DNA of 21,189 bases from the NCBI GenBank assembly GCA_964200075.2, contig CAXNAA020000455.1, positions 1 through 21,189 on the forward strand, given 5' to 3'. The translations under genes and the position numbers were made by a program. This document shows positions 9,379-18,598 of this stretch, piece after piece. Source of the DNA: Sphacelaria rigidula. Its lineage: Eukaryota; Phaeophyceae; Sphacelariales. The notes under the pieces are model-generated. The model did not search any database and was not told the DNA's origin. It was given only the letters and a program-made list of their open reading frames with translations. The first letter of the stretch is position 1. Each line of letters begins with the position of its first letter.

Positions 9379-9849
9379 CCGATCGCCCTGATGGATCAGT
9401 TGAGAACCTCGAAACCTTCTGACGTGGGGTCGAACCTCGATGAATCCACACGATCTCGAATTTCCGTCTGATCATGCCCAAAGGCGAAGAGCGACTATAT
9501 CGTGTGTACACAAAGGTTTCAAGCCTGTGTTGGGTAGGGTAAATACCCGGATATTTACTGTCCCGATTTTTTTGTGTTGCGATCGTCCCGTCTTCAAACT
9601 CCACCAAAATATGGGTAAAGTTAGGTAAATCCCGTTACTCTACCCACTTACCGGGCATTCTTGAATACGATGTCAATGCTCTTCCCAAATTCCGGGTGCT
9701 CGAGTACGATCTCGGAATACCAAAATATAAAAAATACCCTACCCAACACAGCCTTGAAAGATTTGACTTTACGGTCGGCAAGAAAAGGAGACCACCGAAC
9801 CCTTCTCGCGATGAAAGCTAAGGCAAGCACGCACAAGGGCGATGAATAC
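9379..9849 (+). mobile_element. tRNA-derived SINE, copy 3, interrupted
   Basis: The 5' part (9379-9516) aligns with the SINEs at 10931 and 15263: CGATCGCCCTGATGGATCAG at the head, then CTCGAAACCTTCTGACG, then GGGTCGAACCTCG. The 3' part resumes at about 9760 with ATTTGACTTTACGGTCG, later CTTCTCGCGAT and GGCAAGCAC. The 243 bp between is an inserted element with terminal inverted repeats. The A box is degraded (TGGATCAGTTGA) and the final conserved 3' tail is not seen, so the copy is older or truncated. Confidence 0.72.
9517..9759. mobile_element. MITE-like insertion with 25 bp terminal inverted repeats
   Basis: The ends at 9517-9541 and 9735-9759 are reverse complements with one mismatch; the core is CTGTGTTGGGTAGGGTA. 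The element splits a SINE at the junction GTACACAAA / ATTTGAC, which is continuous in the other SINE copies. AAAG occurs at both edges (9512-9515 and 9757-9760) and may be a target duplication, though the exact boundary is ambiguous. No transposase fits in 243 bp, so the element would be non-autonomous. The left TIR runs into a small palindrome (GTAAATA / TATTTAC). Confidence 0.75.
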
Positions 9850-10930
9850 CAAAAATTCAAAGTATCATAACTTCTGAGTGTGACCTTTACACGTAGTCCG
9901 AAAGGTGCATTTTGGCATCCAGTATTCTCGGGAAGTTGGTCTGTGACCACGGAAGGCGTCCGCATCAGAAACAACAACAACGAAGACAAAAACAATAAAT
10001 GGGAATGGAATGATAGCACACACACCGCAACACAAATCCGATCAACAGGGCCGTGCAGTGTTGTTCCTATTCAATATGATGGAGGCATTTTACCGCGCTC
10101 ATAGTTCATCATCTGCTGCGTTCATTGGAGACGGTCATGCTCTAAGGCCTGAAACATGCTGAAAATAGAGAGGCAGACGTCCGTGGAAGAGACGCTTCAC
10201 AACATCACGGCAAGACAGCGGTGCAGAAGTCTGCACAGGCTGAGGCAGCCGGATGGGAAAGGATGTATAACACTGAAAAGGGAGGAAGCACTTAATGCAC
10301 AAAATGTATCCCGGCCGAGAAACGCAACACGAAGTTGACACTGTGTGGTACTAGTCGGCAGTACAACGAAATACTGTGGTACTAAATGTATGATGCGAAC
10401 CATGCCTGGGCAGGACTGGATCACCCGCGATCCATCCGTAAAATGTTGAAAATTGCAACTTGCACTCTGTCCTACCCTGGAACCAAATGCATTGTTAAAA
10501 AAACTCCGCACAAGGGCGATGAGAGGACTGTCGGGAAAAGGTCAAGGTATTGACGAGGGAGCGTCAGCTAAACGAATTCGCGCTTGATTCTGGTAAAGGA
10601 TTGCCACAGCAACCGCTCTTGTCCTCGTGAGACCGTCGTGATACCCGGCCGCGTAAGTCTGGCACTGCCTGGCAGGAGACTCTACCCCCTCCCCGAACAG
10701 CTCCAAAGCGGTCCGTGACGCAAGACGCTATTCTGTACAGCTCAGCTGTACGACCATGCCTTACTCGACTCGGCGTGCGAAAGTCTATGCCATCTCCCTT
10801 TACGATATGGAAAGCCTGAACTGGTGATTATTTCCCATCTTGGTGCCAGCATCGACGGACAGGGGGGCGACGTGAACAACAATGCCAGCAAGATCTGCCG
10901 CTGCCTACGTGCGGATTTCAAATCGTTTAA
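9850..10930. other. No supported gene
   Basis: Short frames only. CGCACAAGGGCGATGA at 10507-10522 is identical to 9830-9845 next to the SINE 3' part. GTACAGC / GCTGTAC forms a small perfect stem at 10735-10751. TGTGGTACTA is repeated at about 10345 and 10375. Confidence 0.4.
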
Positions 10931-11215
10931 CCGGTCGCGCCGGTGGCTCAGTTGGTTACCTCAGAACCTTCCGACGGTTGGGTCGTGGGTTCGAATCTCG
11001 GAGCGATCTGGGATTTTATGTCACTCAATGCCCAAGAGTTGAGAGCGACTATGTCGTGGGTACACGAAATTCGCTTTGATGGTCGACGAGGGAGAGGGAC
11101 TGCTGAACCCCTCTCGCGATAAAAAAAAAAAGGCAAGCACCGCAGAAGGAAAGTGGAGAATTAAAACAAACAAAAAAGAAAAAAAACTCCTGCGTCAGCC
11201 TTCCTCCTGTGTGAC
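10931..11215 (+). mobile_element. tRNA-derived SINE, copy 1
   Basis: The head contains a perfect pol III A box (TGGCTCAGTTGG, 10944-10955) and B box (GGTTCGAATC, 10988-10997). Between them is an anticodon-arm remnant, AACC-TTCCGAC-GGTT (10965-10979), with anticodon CCG in tRNA register (Arg-like). The D and T stems no longer pair and the 3' acceptor strand is missing, so this is not a functional tRNA. A ~200 bp body follows, with CTCTCGCGAT, an A11 run, and a conserved end AGCCTTCCTCCTGTG. It aligns end to end with 15263-15553. Transcription would use the internal promoter, and movement would depend on a LINE supplying reverse transcriptase. Confidence 0.88.
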
Positions 11216-12550
11216 CCCGGCTGGTGTGCCCACATATACCGAAGGGTGTAGACCGGCGCCATAATAGATGGGACGGCAACACACACACACGCACACACAC
11301 ATACACGGCAGCATCGTGCATAATCATCCTTTCAAGCCACGCAGCGCACAAAATGCTTTGATTCGCCGAAACTGCTGCGTCAACGCCTACCTGCGGCCTC
11401 AAGCCAGACATAAGTCAAGTTTCAGCATCATCAGACGCCAGGTGTGCTGTGTTAGGGCGCATAATCTCCAAAAATACCGCCTCCATATTATTGAAAAGGA
11501 ACAACACTGCGTGGGAACAGATTGGGGCTCAGCTATTTCGAAACTAATATGTGGGCATGAGCTCTCACCCATGAACCCTAAGGAAGCAAGGCGCCAAACT
11601 ACTACTGTATACTGAATAAAACAGTAACAGAATAGAAATTCCTGGTCGGATTACACTTGCATGGCTTCGAGGTCGCAGCCATGGCGACGCAGCCCAATAA
11701 ATGTTCCGAAAGTCGCGACGATGCCGTTTGCAGAAAAATCGTATATGCACCACCGCGCCTTGCACACACTCTTCAAGAACAGAACAGTTGGGTAGTGCTG
11801 GTCAACTAAAACGCGAGAAAATGTAGCATTTCTGATGTCCATCCTCCTCACCGGACTAGTTTCCTCCGTATCAGACATCGCCCCGCTCTCGTACAAGGCC
11901 CGAGACTTTCTGTGATGAGCGATTATACATTTGTCACTTGCCAACCCAGGCAGCAAGCGTTTGCACAGATATGTTTTACTGCCGACACCCACCCATACAC
12001 ATAGAGCCGGTTTTGACATCGAAGCAGCACACGTGAACTACGCACGGTATAGTACTGTATTGTTAGCATATTACAGCATCGTGGGTGGAACTGCAGAGCT
12101 TCGTTTGGGCTTCGAGGGTTGCACGTTGCATATTCCTGTCGTAGATTTGTTCATTAGTTCACATTATCAGGCTTCTGGCGTTTCTGAGAGTCATCGCCAG
12201 GGCAACAGATTTGCGGACGTGAGGTGAGTGGCATTACGTGACGGTGTATAACACCCCCTATCTCGGATTTTGAACTTGACAATCGAGAGGCAGTAACGTT
12301 CACTCCCGAAGCGGAGACAGATAAAGAGATAGGTAGACAGACAGACAGACAGCTAGACCGAGATTCTGTCGATTCTGAAAAATGACATTGCTCTTTTAGA
12401 TGAAGACATGTTCGGTTAAGTGGTCACTGCATTTTTCGAGGAAATGGGATTGAAAGACTTGTGACAGAGAGGGCGTTATACTCCGTCCCTTCCCTCGTAC
12501 AGAGAGTAGCCCAGCACGGTACAGATACTCGTAGTACGGGGATGTATCGT
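11216..12550. other. No supported gene; CA and GACA microsatellites
   Basis: Contains an imperfect (CA)n run at 11279-11306 and a (GACA)n run at 12335-12353. A 122-codon minus-strand frame at 11651-12019 has possible internal splice sites (GTGAGG ... TTTTAG) but no recognisable family, so I do not call it. Confidence 0.4.
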
Positions 12551-12551
12551 T

Positions 12552-13115
12552 ATGTGGTACACCGCAAGCATGCAGTGCATGACAATGCAACACTTGAGCA
12601 AATATTTAGTAGTTGTGACGAGATCAGCGTGTAATTCTCATGCAGCAATGATGGGCTGTGTTGGTGCTCACGGTATTGCTCCGCAGCTCAAGTCGGTCAA
12701 CAAAAGCGCGACTGATACTGGAGTGGGAAGAGTTGGCGTCGTACTGGTCGTTATCCTGGTGTATCTTTATGCCTGTTCGGCGCCGGCCAGAGACATGGGT
12801 CCGCACATTCACATTTCAATTACCCACAAGAAGCATCACCTTTGTACTCAGGCACCTTACCGCGGGAGCATGATTTTGGGACATAGACTGCTCACACTCC
12901 ACCGATATCATGATGGTCTTCTCTGTTTATCTGTTCTACCTCGCTGTTTTTTTTTTCTCACTTTTCTTCAGGAAGTGCTGTTACGAAGTACATTTTTATT
13001 TTTTCTCGGGCTCGTCTGCCATGTAACCACGGCTGGATCCCTCAGGGACCAGTTAAGGTACGCAAGCCAATCAAATATATGGCCAATGATATCACGAAGA
13101 CACAGTACAGTATAG
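12552..13115 (+). other. 187-codon open frame, unrecognised
   Basis: This is one of the longer frames in the window. The translation has a hydrophobic stretch near residues 60-75 and another near 130-155, the latter encoded by a T-rich tract. His, Cys and Ser content is high and there is no motif I know. It looks more like a chance frame than a gene. A membrane protein cannot be excluded, because a splice acceptor-like pyrimidine tract ending TTTTCTTCAG lies inside it at about 12946-12971. Confidence 0.15.
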
Positions 13116-13264
13116 CCACTCTCGATCCACGTGAGCACCAACCAAGTCTGCTCATGTTGTCTCAGACGTGACCGAATGGCTGCTGCAGCTATTGAGCGGC
13201 TTGAGGAGGCGTTCATATTGTCTGTCCCTCGTCCAAAAATAAAATCCAACCATCCATCCTCAAA

Positions 13265-13366
13265 CAATGTTAATTAATTAATTAATTAATTAATTATTTT
13301 ACTTATTTTATTATTTTTGTATATATTGTTATGACTGCCTTTTTATTTCAATATTATTTATCCTAC
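13265..13366. repeat. AT-rich low-complexity tract with (TTAA)n
   Basis: Seven uninterrupted TTAA units at about 13270-13296 are followed by ~70 bp of almost pure A/T. The tract sits immediately upstream of the truncated retrotransposon. Confidence 0.9.
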
Positions 13367-13377
13367 GAGAGCACAGA

Positions 13378-14017
13378 ATGGGGAGAGGGAGGTGGGATAG
13401 TGCCGCAACAGAGAGATACGGCATCCCTCGACCAAACAAAAAGCCGTCGAGTCAAGATCGAACGGGCTACAAGAATCTTTCCTACAAAGTTGTTCTCGAG
13501 ATGACCAAATGCGAACGTATCGAGACTACTATCCGCAAGCGTCAACTCTTGTTCGCGGGAGCCCTTGTCCGGCTGGACGAAACACGCGGTTCCGAAACGC
13601 ATCATGCACGGACAGTTAGTCGCACAAGGGTCCGAAGGGGCTGGCCGCACCCCCGAACAATGGGGGGGCAACCAACCTTCAGAAAAACCTATGTGGACTG
13701 GGGGCTCTTTTCCACGCAAAGGAGTGCGACGGAAGTGGTTCGTCTACGGTGTAGAGACTGACGACGCACACGATTGTGCCACCGCGGGGGGAAACATGGG
13801 GAAATGGCATCTTGGAGTGAAGAAGGGTGCGGAAGAGTTCAAGAGCACGTGGCGACGCGAACACAGACGAGAATCGGACCGCCGCCACAAACGAGAGGCT
13901 GCTACGTGGAGAACCGTCAATCAGAGAACTGCCCTCTCTAGCACAACAACAGCAAGAGCCCGCGAGGAATCCAAGATGGAAATGGCCGAGGGAATGACCC
14001 GCTTTGTACCCGATTAG
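13378..14017 (+). pseudogene. Non-LTR (LINE) reverse transcriptase C-terminal remnant, 5' truncated and frameshifted
   Basis: The first frame (13378 to about 13587) reads L-S-Y-K-V-V-L-E-M-T-K-C-E-R-I-E-T-T-I-R-K-R-..., then F-A-G-A-L-V-R-L-D-E-T-R. This is the conserved segment after the polymerase domain in many LINE reverse transcriptases (pattern I-x-K-R-x-L-x-x-x-G-x-x-x-R). The continuation (P-K-R-I-M-H-G, then a G-R-T-P-E-Q-W version of G-R-P-x-x-W, then Y-G-V-E-T) is in a second frame ending at a TAG at 14015-14017. A one-base gain or two-base loss near 13587 separates the two. The catalytic domain and endonuclease are absent, as expected from 5' truncation. The Lys/Arg-rich tail is typical. 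No long poly-A follows. It lacks the domains needed for activity. Confidence 0.78.
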
Positions 14018-15115
14018 GGATTGATGAAAAAACGAGCTAGCACGGGAACCATCGTACCCCTTTCTTCTCCTGTCGGCTGTTGATTTTTTATCCTTGGTCG
14101 GTGGTTCTGCGGTGCTCCCTGGTGTGTATTCGTAGGCAAATCGAAGATGTACCGGGACAGAGTATGCTCAATTAAATTAGCGGGCGAAGCCCACATCACG
14201 AGCCAAACCTCCCACACACAGATTACGGTAACCCAAAGTGAATTTACAGAAGCGCGACTCCCTTATGTGTGGGAGCTTCCACTGTCTGTTGTGTTGTGGT
14301 TTGTTCACGCATTGCGAAGACCGTTTGGATTGCATGGGCTGCGATATTGTCGTTGNNNNNNNNNNGTGTTCGTCTCTCCAGAAAACAATGGTAGTCGGCA
14401 CGCAGTGCTAGCTGCACACTGTTGAAAGCTTCATGGGTGAGTTGACTCTTTCGTCTTCGGTAAGACGAACAACGCGCTGTCCGTTGCTGCGACACCCCTG
14501 CTGGTTCCGTGCGTTGGGCGCCTGTACTGTACCGTACTGTTGTACTGTGTTCGGTGTACAATACTGTATTTTCTATGATACCGTATTTGTCTGAAAAGCG
14601 CTACGAGTTAGACCGCACAACAGTTGGTTTTAGACTACTCCCCTGGCGATTCCCAAGCGAAATGGAGCATTATGATTGGTGAGTTACCGAGCGATCTGTC
14701 CCGCTCCAAATGCAGTGTGCCTATTTGTACCTGCTGTACTGTGCTGTCCCTTGAGTTTCACCACTTACCTAGTCTCTTTCTCTGTTCTCTCTTTTTCCCC
14801 TGATCTCTCGCTATGTGTGTATTCTTTCCTCCCAGTGTATGCAAGTAGCAGTTTAGTGCCTCGCTTCCGTAGGGTTTATGTAGGACGGCTTCATATCCAG
14901 ACAGTATCGCCAAGATAGTGTTTTTTACGATTGAGTAGGAGTGTGGCTTTGTCGCAAGATCTTTTCCACCGAACCCATGTTGCTGAGGCCAGCCATCTGT
15001 ACGAGTAGCCTTCCTGTTTTCTCTCTGTTTTGTTCGCAAGTTAATTACATTGCCACCGCGCCCCGGTGGTATGTAGCAATCGCGCAACGGATACGGTCAT
15101 ATTGTGATTTTGCCC
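14018..15115. other. No supported gene; contains assembly gap
   Basis: Short frames only, several of them crossing the gap. A cluster of GTACTGT / TGTACTG words occurs at 14520-14570. No repeat partner is obvious elsewhere in the window. Confidence 0.4.
14356..14365. other. Assembly gap (10 N)
   Basis: Ten N characters mark unsequenced or unjoined bases. Translations across them are not meaningful. Confidence 0.99.
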
Positions 15116-15161
15116 GCATGTCGCATCGTCTCAATGGTACTTCTTTTTTGCTGTCGCCCGA

Positions 15162-15184
15162 CTGCTGTTGTAGCTGCTGCTGCT
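15162..15184 (+). repeat. CTG trinucleotide tract 1
   Basis: Interrupted run of CTG/TTG/TAG triplets, corresponding to the tracts at 16077 and 17026 in the neighbouring units. Confidence 0.75.
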
Positions 15185-15262
15185 ACTCTGTCGTACATGC
15201 GATTTTTCTCATCGTGAGGCGCTGAGAACACAGGCTTCTACTTTTCAGATTTTAATCGGCAA

Positions 15263-15553
15263 CCGGTCGCCCTGGTGGCTCAGTTGGTAAGCTCGAAACC
15301 TTATGGCGGTTGGGTCGTGGGTTCGAACCTCAGTGTAGTCGCACGATCTGGAATTTTATCTCACACCATGTCCAACAGTGGAGGGCGATTGTATGTCATG
15401 GGTAGACAAAATTCGACTTCACGGTCGACGACGCAAAGCGACCGCTGAAACGCTCTCTCGATATATAATGCGGCAAGTACCACAGAATGCAGGTAGAGAA
15501 CGAACACAAATAAAAATATAAGGACTCCTGTGTTAGCCTTCCTCCTGTGCGAC
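15263..15553 (+). mobile_element. tRNA-derived SINE, copy 2
   Basis: A box TGGCTCAGTTGG at 15276-15287 and B box GGTTCGAACC at 15320-15329. Anticodon-arm remnant AACC-TTATGGC-GGTT. The body matches 10931-11215 through ACGGTCGACGA, CTCTCTCGAT and GGCAAGTACC to the conserved tail TTAGCCTTCCTCCTGTG. All three SINE copies in the window lie on the plus strand. No convincing target-site duplication could be fixed by eye. Confidence 0.88.
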
Positions 15554-15676
15554 ACGTAACGCATAGAACTATCACTGGTTCGCGCGGGTCTCACACACAA
15601 ATCATCGTTTCTCATTGACTTATGAACATATTTGTGCAAGGTCACGCATAGCTCAGCTCATGAGCAGTTCTGGACC

Positions 15677-15775
15677 AAGCTGTGTGTTTGTGGATTGCGG
15701 GGGCAGTGATTCCCCGCGTTCGATCAAGCTGTGTGTTCTCGGTTTGCGGCGACAACGAGTTCCCTGCGTTCACCT
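15677..15775 (+). repeat. 49 bp tandem duplication (block R)
   Basis: Units start at 15677 and 15726 with CAAGCTGTGTGTT, then G(G/T)(A/T)TTGCGG, then TTCCC and GCGTTC. A third copy lies at 16574-16650 in the next segmental unit. Confidence 0.75.
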
Positions 15776-16076
15776 CTGATTGTGCTGAGTTGTTTGTCAT
15801 GGGTCACGCCTTTGCATGAGTCTCTGTAAACGGGGCACCTATGTTCCTCTTCTGGCTAGAAACGAGGCGATTTTTGTTTTTCTATCGGCATCATTTTCAC
15901 TCAAAGTTAGTATCGGCATCATGTTTGGTTGAGAATCAGAGACTGTATGAAACAGCAACGTGCCGTCTTTCTCCACTGAACGCTCGGGGCGGGGTTGGCA
16001 CGCCACGAGCGCGTTGTAATCTTGCATCCATATCGCATCCTCTCGACTTTATTTCACTTTTTTCCGTCTGTGGACC

Positions 16077-16102
16077 GCTGCTGTAGCTGCTGCTGCTGCT
16101 GC
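16077..16102 (+). repeat. CTG trinucleotide tract 2
   Basis: Six or more CTG triplets with a GTA interruption, in the second segmental unit. Confidence 0.85.
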
Positions 16103-16171
16103 ACAGTACATGGGATTCAATATTCGCGAGGCACTGAAAATAATGGTTTCTACTATTACTTTCATCCTTCG

Positions 16172-16870
16172 ACCGCTAGGGTAGGTCATCTGGGTCCCGC
16201 GGAAAATTTTCAAGTGCAAGTGATGCCGATTCAACAGATAATCTACCGTTGCGGTCGAATGGTCAAATCTGAGTCGCCACTATTCATTCCAAAATTGAAT
16301 CGACATCAACCTCAGTTGAAAAAAAATGCATGACCCAAATGACTTCCCTCGCGGTCTGCGGTCACAAGGTTGATCCCATAGACCGCGATGCGGGTAGTCC
16401 ATCTGGACCATGCCCATTTTTCAAGTGAACTTGATGTCGATTCAACAGATGATGACCTACTCTCGCAGTCTAAGGCTTATGGTGGTGATGATGCCGAGCC
16501 GAAGAAGCAGACGATGAAGAGGCCAGCAGAAACTACCATTCCCCGCTGCTCAGCTGATGAGCAACTACGGCTTAAGCTGTGTGTTTTTGGTTTGCGGGGC
16601 AGTCAATTCCTGAGGTTCACCTTTGATTGTGATAGGTTGTGTTGAACCTTCGTACGTACCCCCGTCATCCATTTTCCTCTTGGGGCTGAAAGCAAAGCAA
16701 AAGAGTCATTTGTGGAATCGGCATCGATTTCACGTGACTCTCGAACCGGCATCATGCCCATATGACAATTAGAAGACGCGACAAAAATCGTGCCGCCGCT
16801 CTCCATCAACCCTTTGACGGCGAGAAGAGTAGACCATCTGTTGAAACTGCATCAATTTCACTTTATCGAA
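16172..16870. repeat. Block C: two direct copies and one inverted copy
   Basis: TTCAAGTG-(A/C)A-(C/G)TGATG-CGATTCAACAGAT-like sequence occurs at about 16207-16245 and 16417-16460. It recurs in reverse at about 16830-16862 as CCATCTGTTGAAACTGCATC. The flanking GGTAG(G/T)(T/C)CATCTGG is shared by the two direct copies. Confidence 0.6.
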
Positions 16871-17025
16871 GTATGGATAATCCGGATGGAGTACCCTCGC
16901 GGCCAAGGAATAGAATACCGTCCTCCTCTTGAGGCAGGGCGTGCACACCTGGAGTGTGTTTTGACCTTACACGCATGTCCTTTTGTCTCATTTGTACTTC
17001 TCTTTCCCCTCCGCTACTGCTGCCA

Positions 17026-17042
17026 CTGCTGCTGCTGCTGCT
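17026..17042 (+). repeat. CTG trinucleotide tract 3
   Basis: Uninterrupted CTG run, preceded by ACTGCTGCC, in the third segmental unit. Confidence 0.85.
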
Positions 17043-17480
17043 ACACGGTACACAACATGCTAATTCTGTTCATCATGACAAGCCGTATGCAGCGGTTCGT
17101 TGCTCTCACACCAGAGTATTATTTTCGCACATCAGCACCATCTCTCGGACCCGTGGTCACAGACGTAGGCCCGTCTTTCCGATACCGTTCTGTTATTCCT
17201 TACAAGTTCTCATCGTTTCTTCTGAGACTCGAGACAATAAAACAAAATAAAACGAACAAAATATCACCAACTAAAAGCAAGGAGAGAGACGCCAAGAAAA
17301 TAGAAGAGAAGCAGCCTCCCCCGGATTCATCGAGGCGAGGTAAAAAGAAACCCTTAAGCGGGACTTCTATTTCGATTTTGAATCGGTATCTTCTCAACGG
17401 ATGCTGACCCTTCTTGTGTGTGGTGGACCCGCGTCTCACACAAGCAATCATTTCTCATCGAGTCCTGAAAAGGGTTGCGT

Positions 17481-18337
17481 CAGGCCTCGAACAACGTGCT
17501 CAGCCCTTACGCTGCTGCGGCTTTGCCAAACTGTGCCATGTACCATTACGCAACGCACATGAGCATCACCGGTGACCATGTATTTTGGCTGTCGATCCAT
17601 TGAGCGTGGCAGCGATAGCCGCCGAAAATCTTGTATTTACATGTATTTCGGCAACAGTCTGCGGCAAAAAACATGCGCAGGATACACTCACCATCCGTAT
17701 GCAGTATGATAAGTCTCCAAGGCCTGGGGCTTTCATAACACTGCATGAAGCTAGTGTGCATTCGGACGAGACCCTAAATACGAGCATAATTATCTCCTGT
17801 GTGAATATTTAAATTGGAGAGAGTACCTCACAGAAAACTGTTTCGCCAGTATCATGAGGTGAGCGTTCCCGAGGCACTCACACCTGGTACCGACAGATTT
17901 TCGCGACCCTAGGTAACGGGTACCGTTCGGTAGCAAGAGCTCACGATGACAGATCCGCCATGCCTACGGGAAGCACTCTTTGTGTCTGCTCAGCACCCGA
18001 CGCATGGCCAATCCTTGCCCTATATATAAAATAAAATAAATACACCCCGCTTCGGAGAACCCTCCGGCTATAGAACTACTGCATCGAGCTCCCATAGGAG
18101 GAATCGGAGGTCCGTCCTCGTCGTTTGCACGACGGAGCCGTACCGTAGAGTCCTAGCAAAGGCGTGCTTACATTTTGTTTTGTTCGGGTAGCCTCTGTGG
18201 CGGGCGCTCGGTCAATCACGTCAGCAGAAGGCGAGCAACCAAGCGGCTGTTGAGCGACACTTGACGTATGTGTTTGGGAGAGCGTGCCGAGGTATCCAAA
18301 AAACCGCAAGTTGGTTGGCGCTAAAATAATCAAAACA
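17481..18337. other. No supported gene
   Basis: A 75-codon frame at 17585-17812 and its minus-strand shadows have no recognisable motif. A short AT-rich run with TATATATAAAATAAAATAAA lies at about 18020-18040. Confidence 0.4.
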
Positions 18338-18597
18338 TTGCAAGGGTCGGATGAATAATGTTTCGTCTGGAAATTTCTTGATTTTTGTATAATTGATTCG
18401 AATCGGACGAATTAATCCCTACGCTTTGTTTTCAGCGTTGCAACCCAGGTACAGGCAGCCCAGACACGTAGACTGGCGCAAGAGTTGCGTGGATACCCCT
18501 TGGACCAGCGGTCAACTTTTTTGTCCCTTTTGGGCAATCAGGCCGAAGAAATCGTGGATTTGGTCATTCGTAGTCGTGAAAATTCGTCCTATCCGTG
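18338..18597 (+). repeat. ~260 bp dispersed repeat with exon-like frame, copy 2
   Basis: Inverted partner of 5896-6155. A T-rich stretch ending TTTTCAG at 18435 is followed by an open frame of 53 codons, 18436 to a TGA at 18596-18598, with the same core (L-R-G-Y-P-L-D-Q, then S-L-L-G-N-Q-A-E-E-I-V). Between the two copies I count about 3 synonymous and about 10 amino-acid-changing codons over about 49 aligned, and the non-coding part is about equally similar. Selection on the protein after duplication is therefore not shown. The frame may nevertheless come from a real exon. Confidence 0.68.
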
Positions 18598-18598
18598 A

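Larger units (their letters stand above)
15116..17480. repeat. ~0.9 kb segmental unit repeated about three times
   Basis: Block B (CTG tract flanked by TACTTCTTTTTT-like and GTACATGCGATT-like words) occurs at 15116-15257, 16018-16160 and 16970-17085. Block D (GTCTCACACA ... TTTCTCAT) occurs at 15582-15620 and 17429-17464. Block R (AAGCTGTGTGTT) occurs at 15677, 15726 and 16574. Block E (two ATCGGCATC-like words) occurs at 15852-15921 and 16682-16756. Block order is largely kept, so this is a diverged tandem duplication. A SINE has inserted into the first unit only. Confidence 0.7.

Noticed and set aside
11651-12019. 122-codon minus-strand frame as a gene with a 52 nt intron
   Set aside because: Donor and acceptor words exist, but the peptide is unrecognised and the intron would be very short. 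Evidence is too thin.
12552-13115. 187-residue membrane protein gene
   Set aside because: The hydrophobic parts come partly from a T-rich tract, there is no recognisable family, and composition is unlike the LRR gene. It is kept only as a low-confidence open frame.
14177-14561. Frames crossing the N gap
   Set aside because: They include unknown residues across 14356-14365 and have no recognisable motif on either side.
10931-15330. Functional tRNA genes at the A/B box sites
   Set aside because: The D and T stems do not pair and no 3' acceptor strand follows the B box. The units continue ~200 bp as a repeated SINE body.
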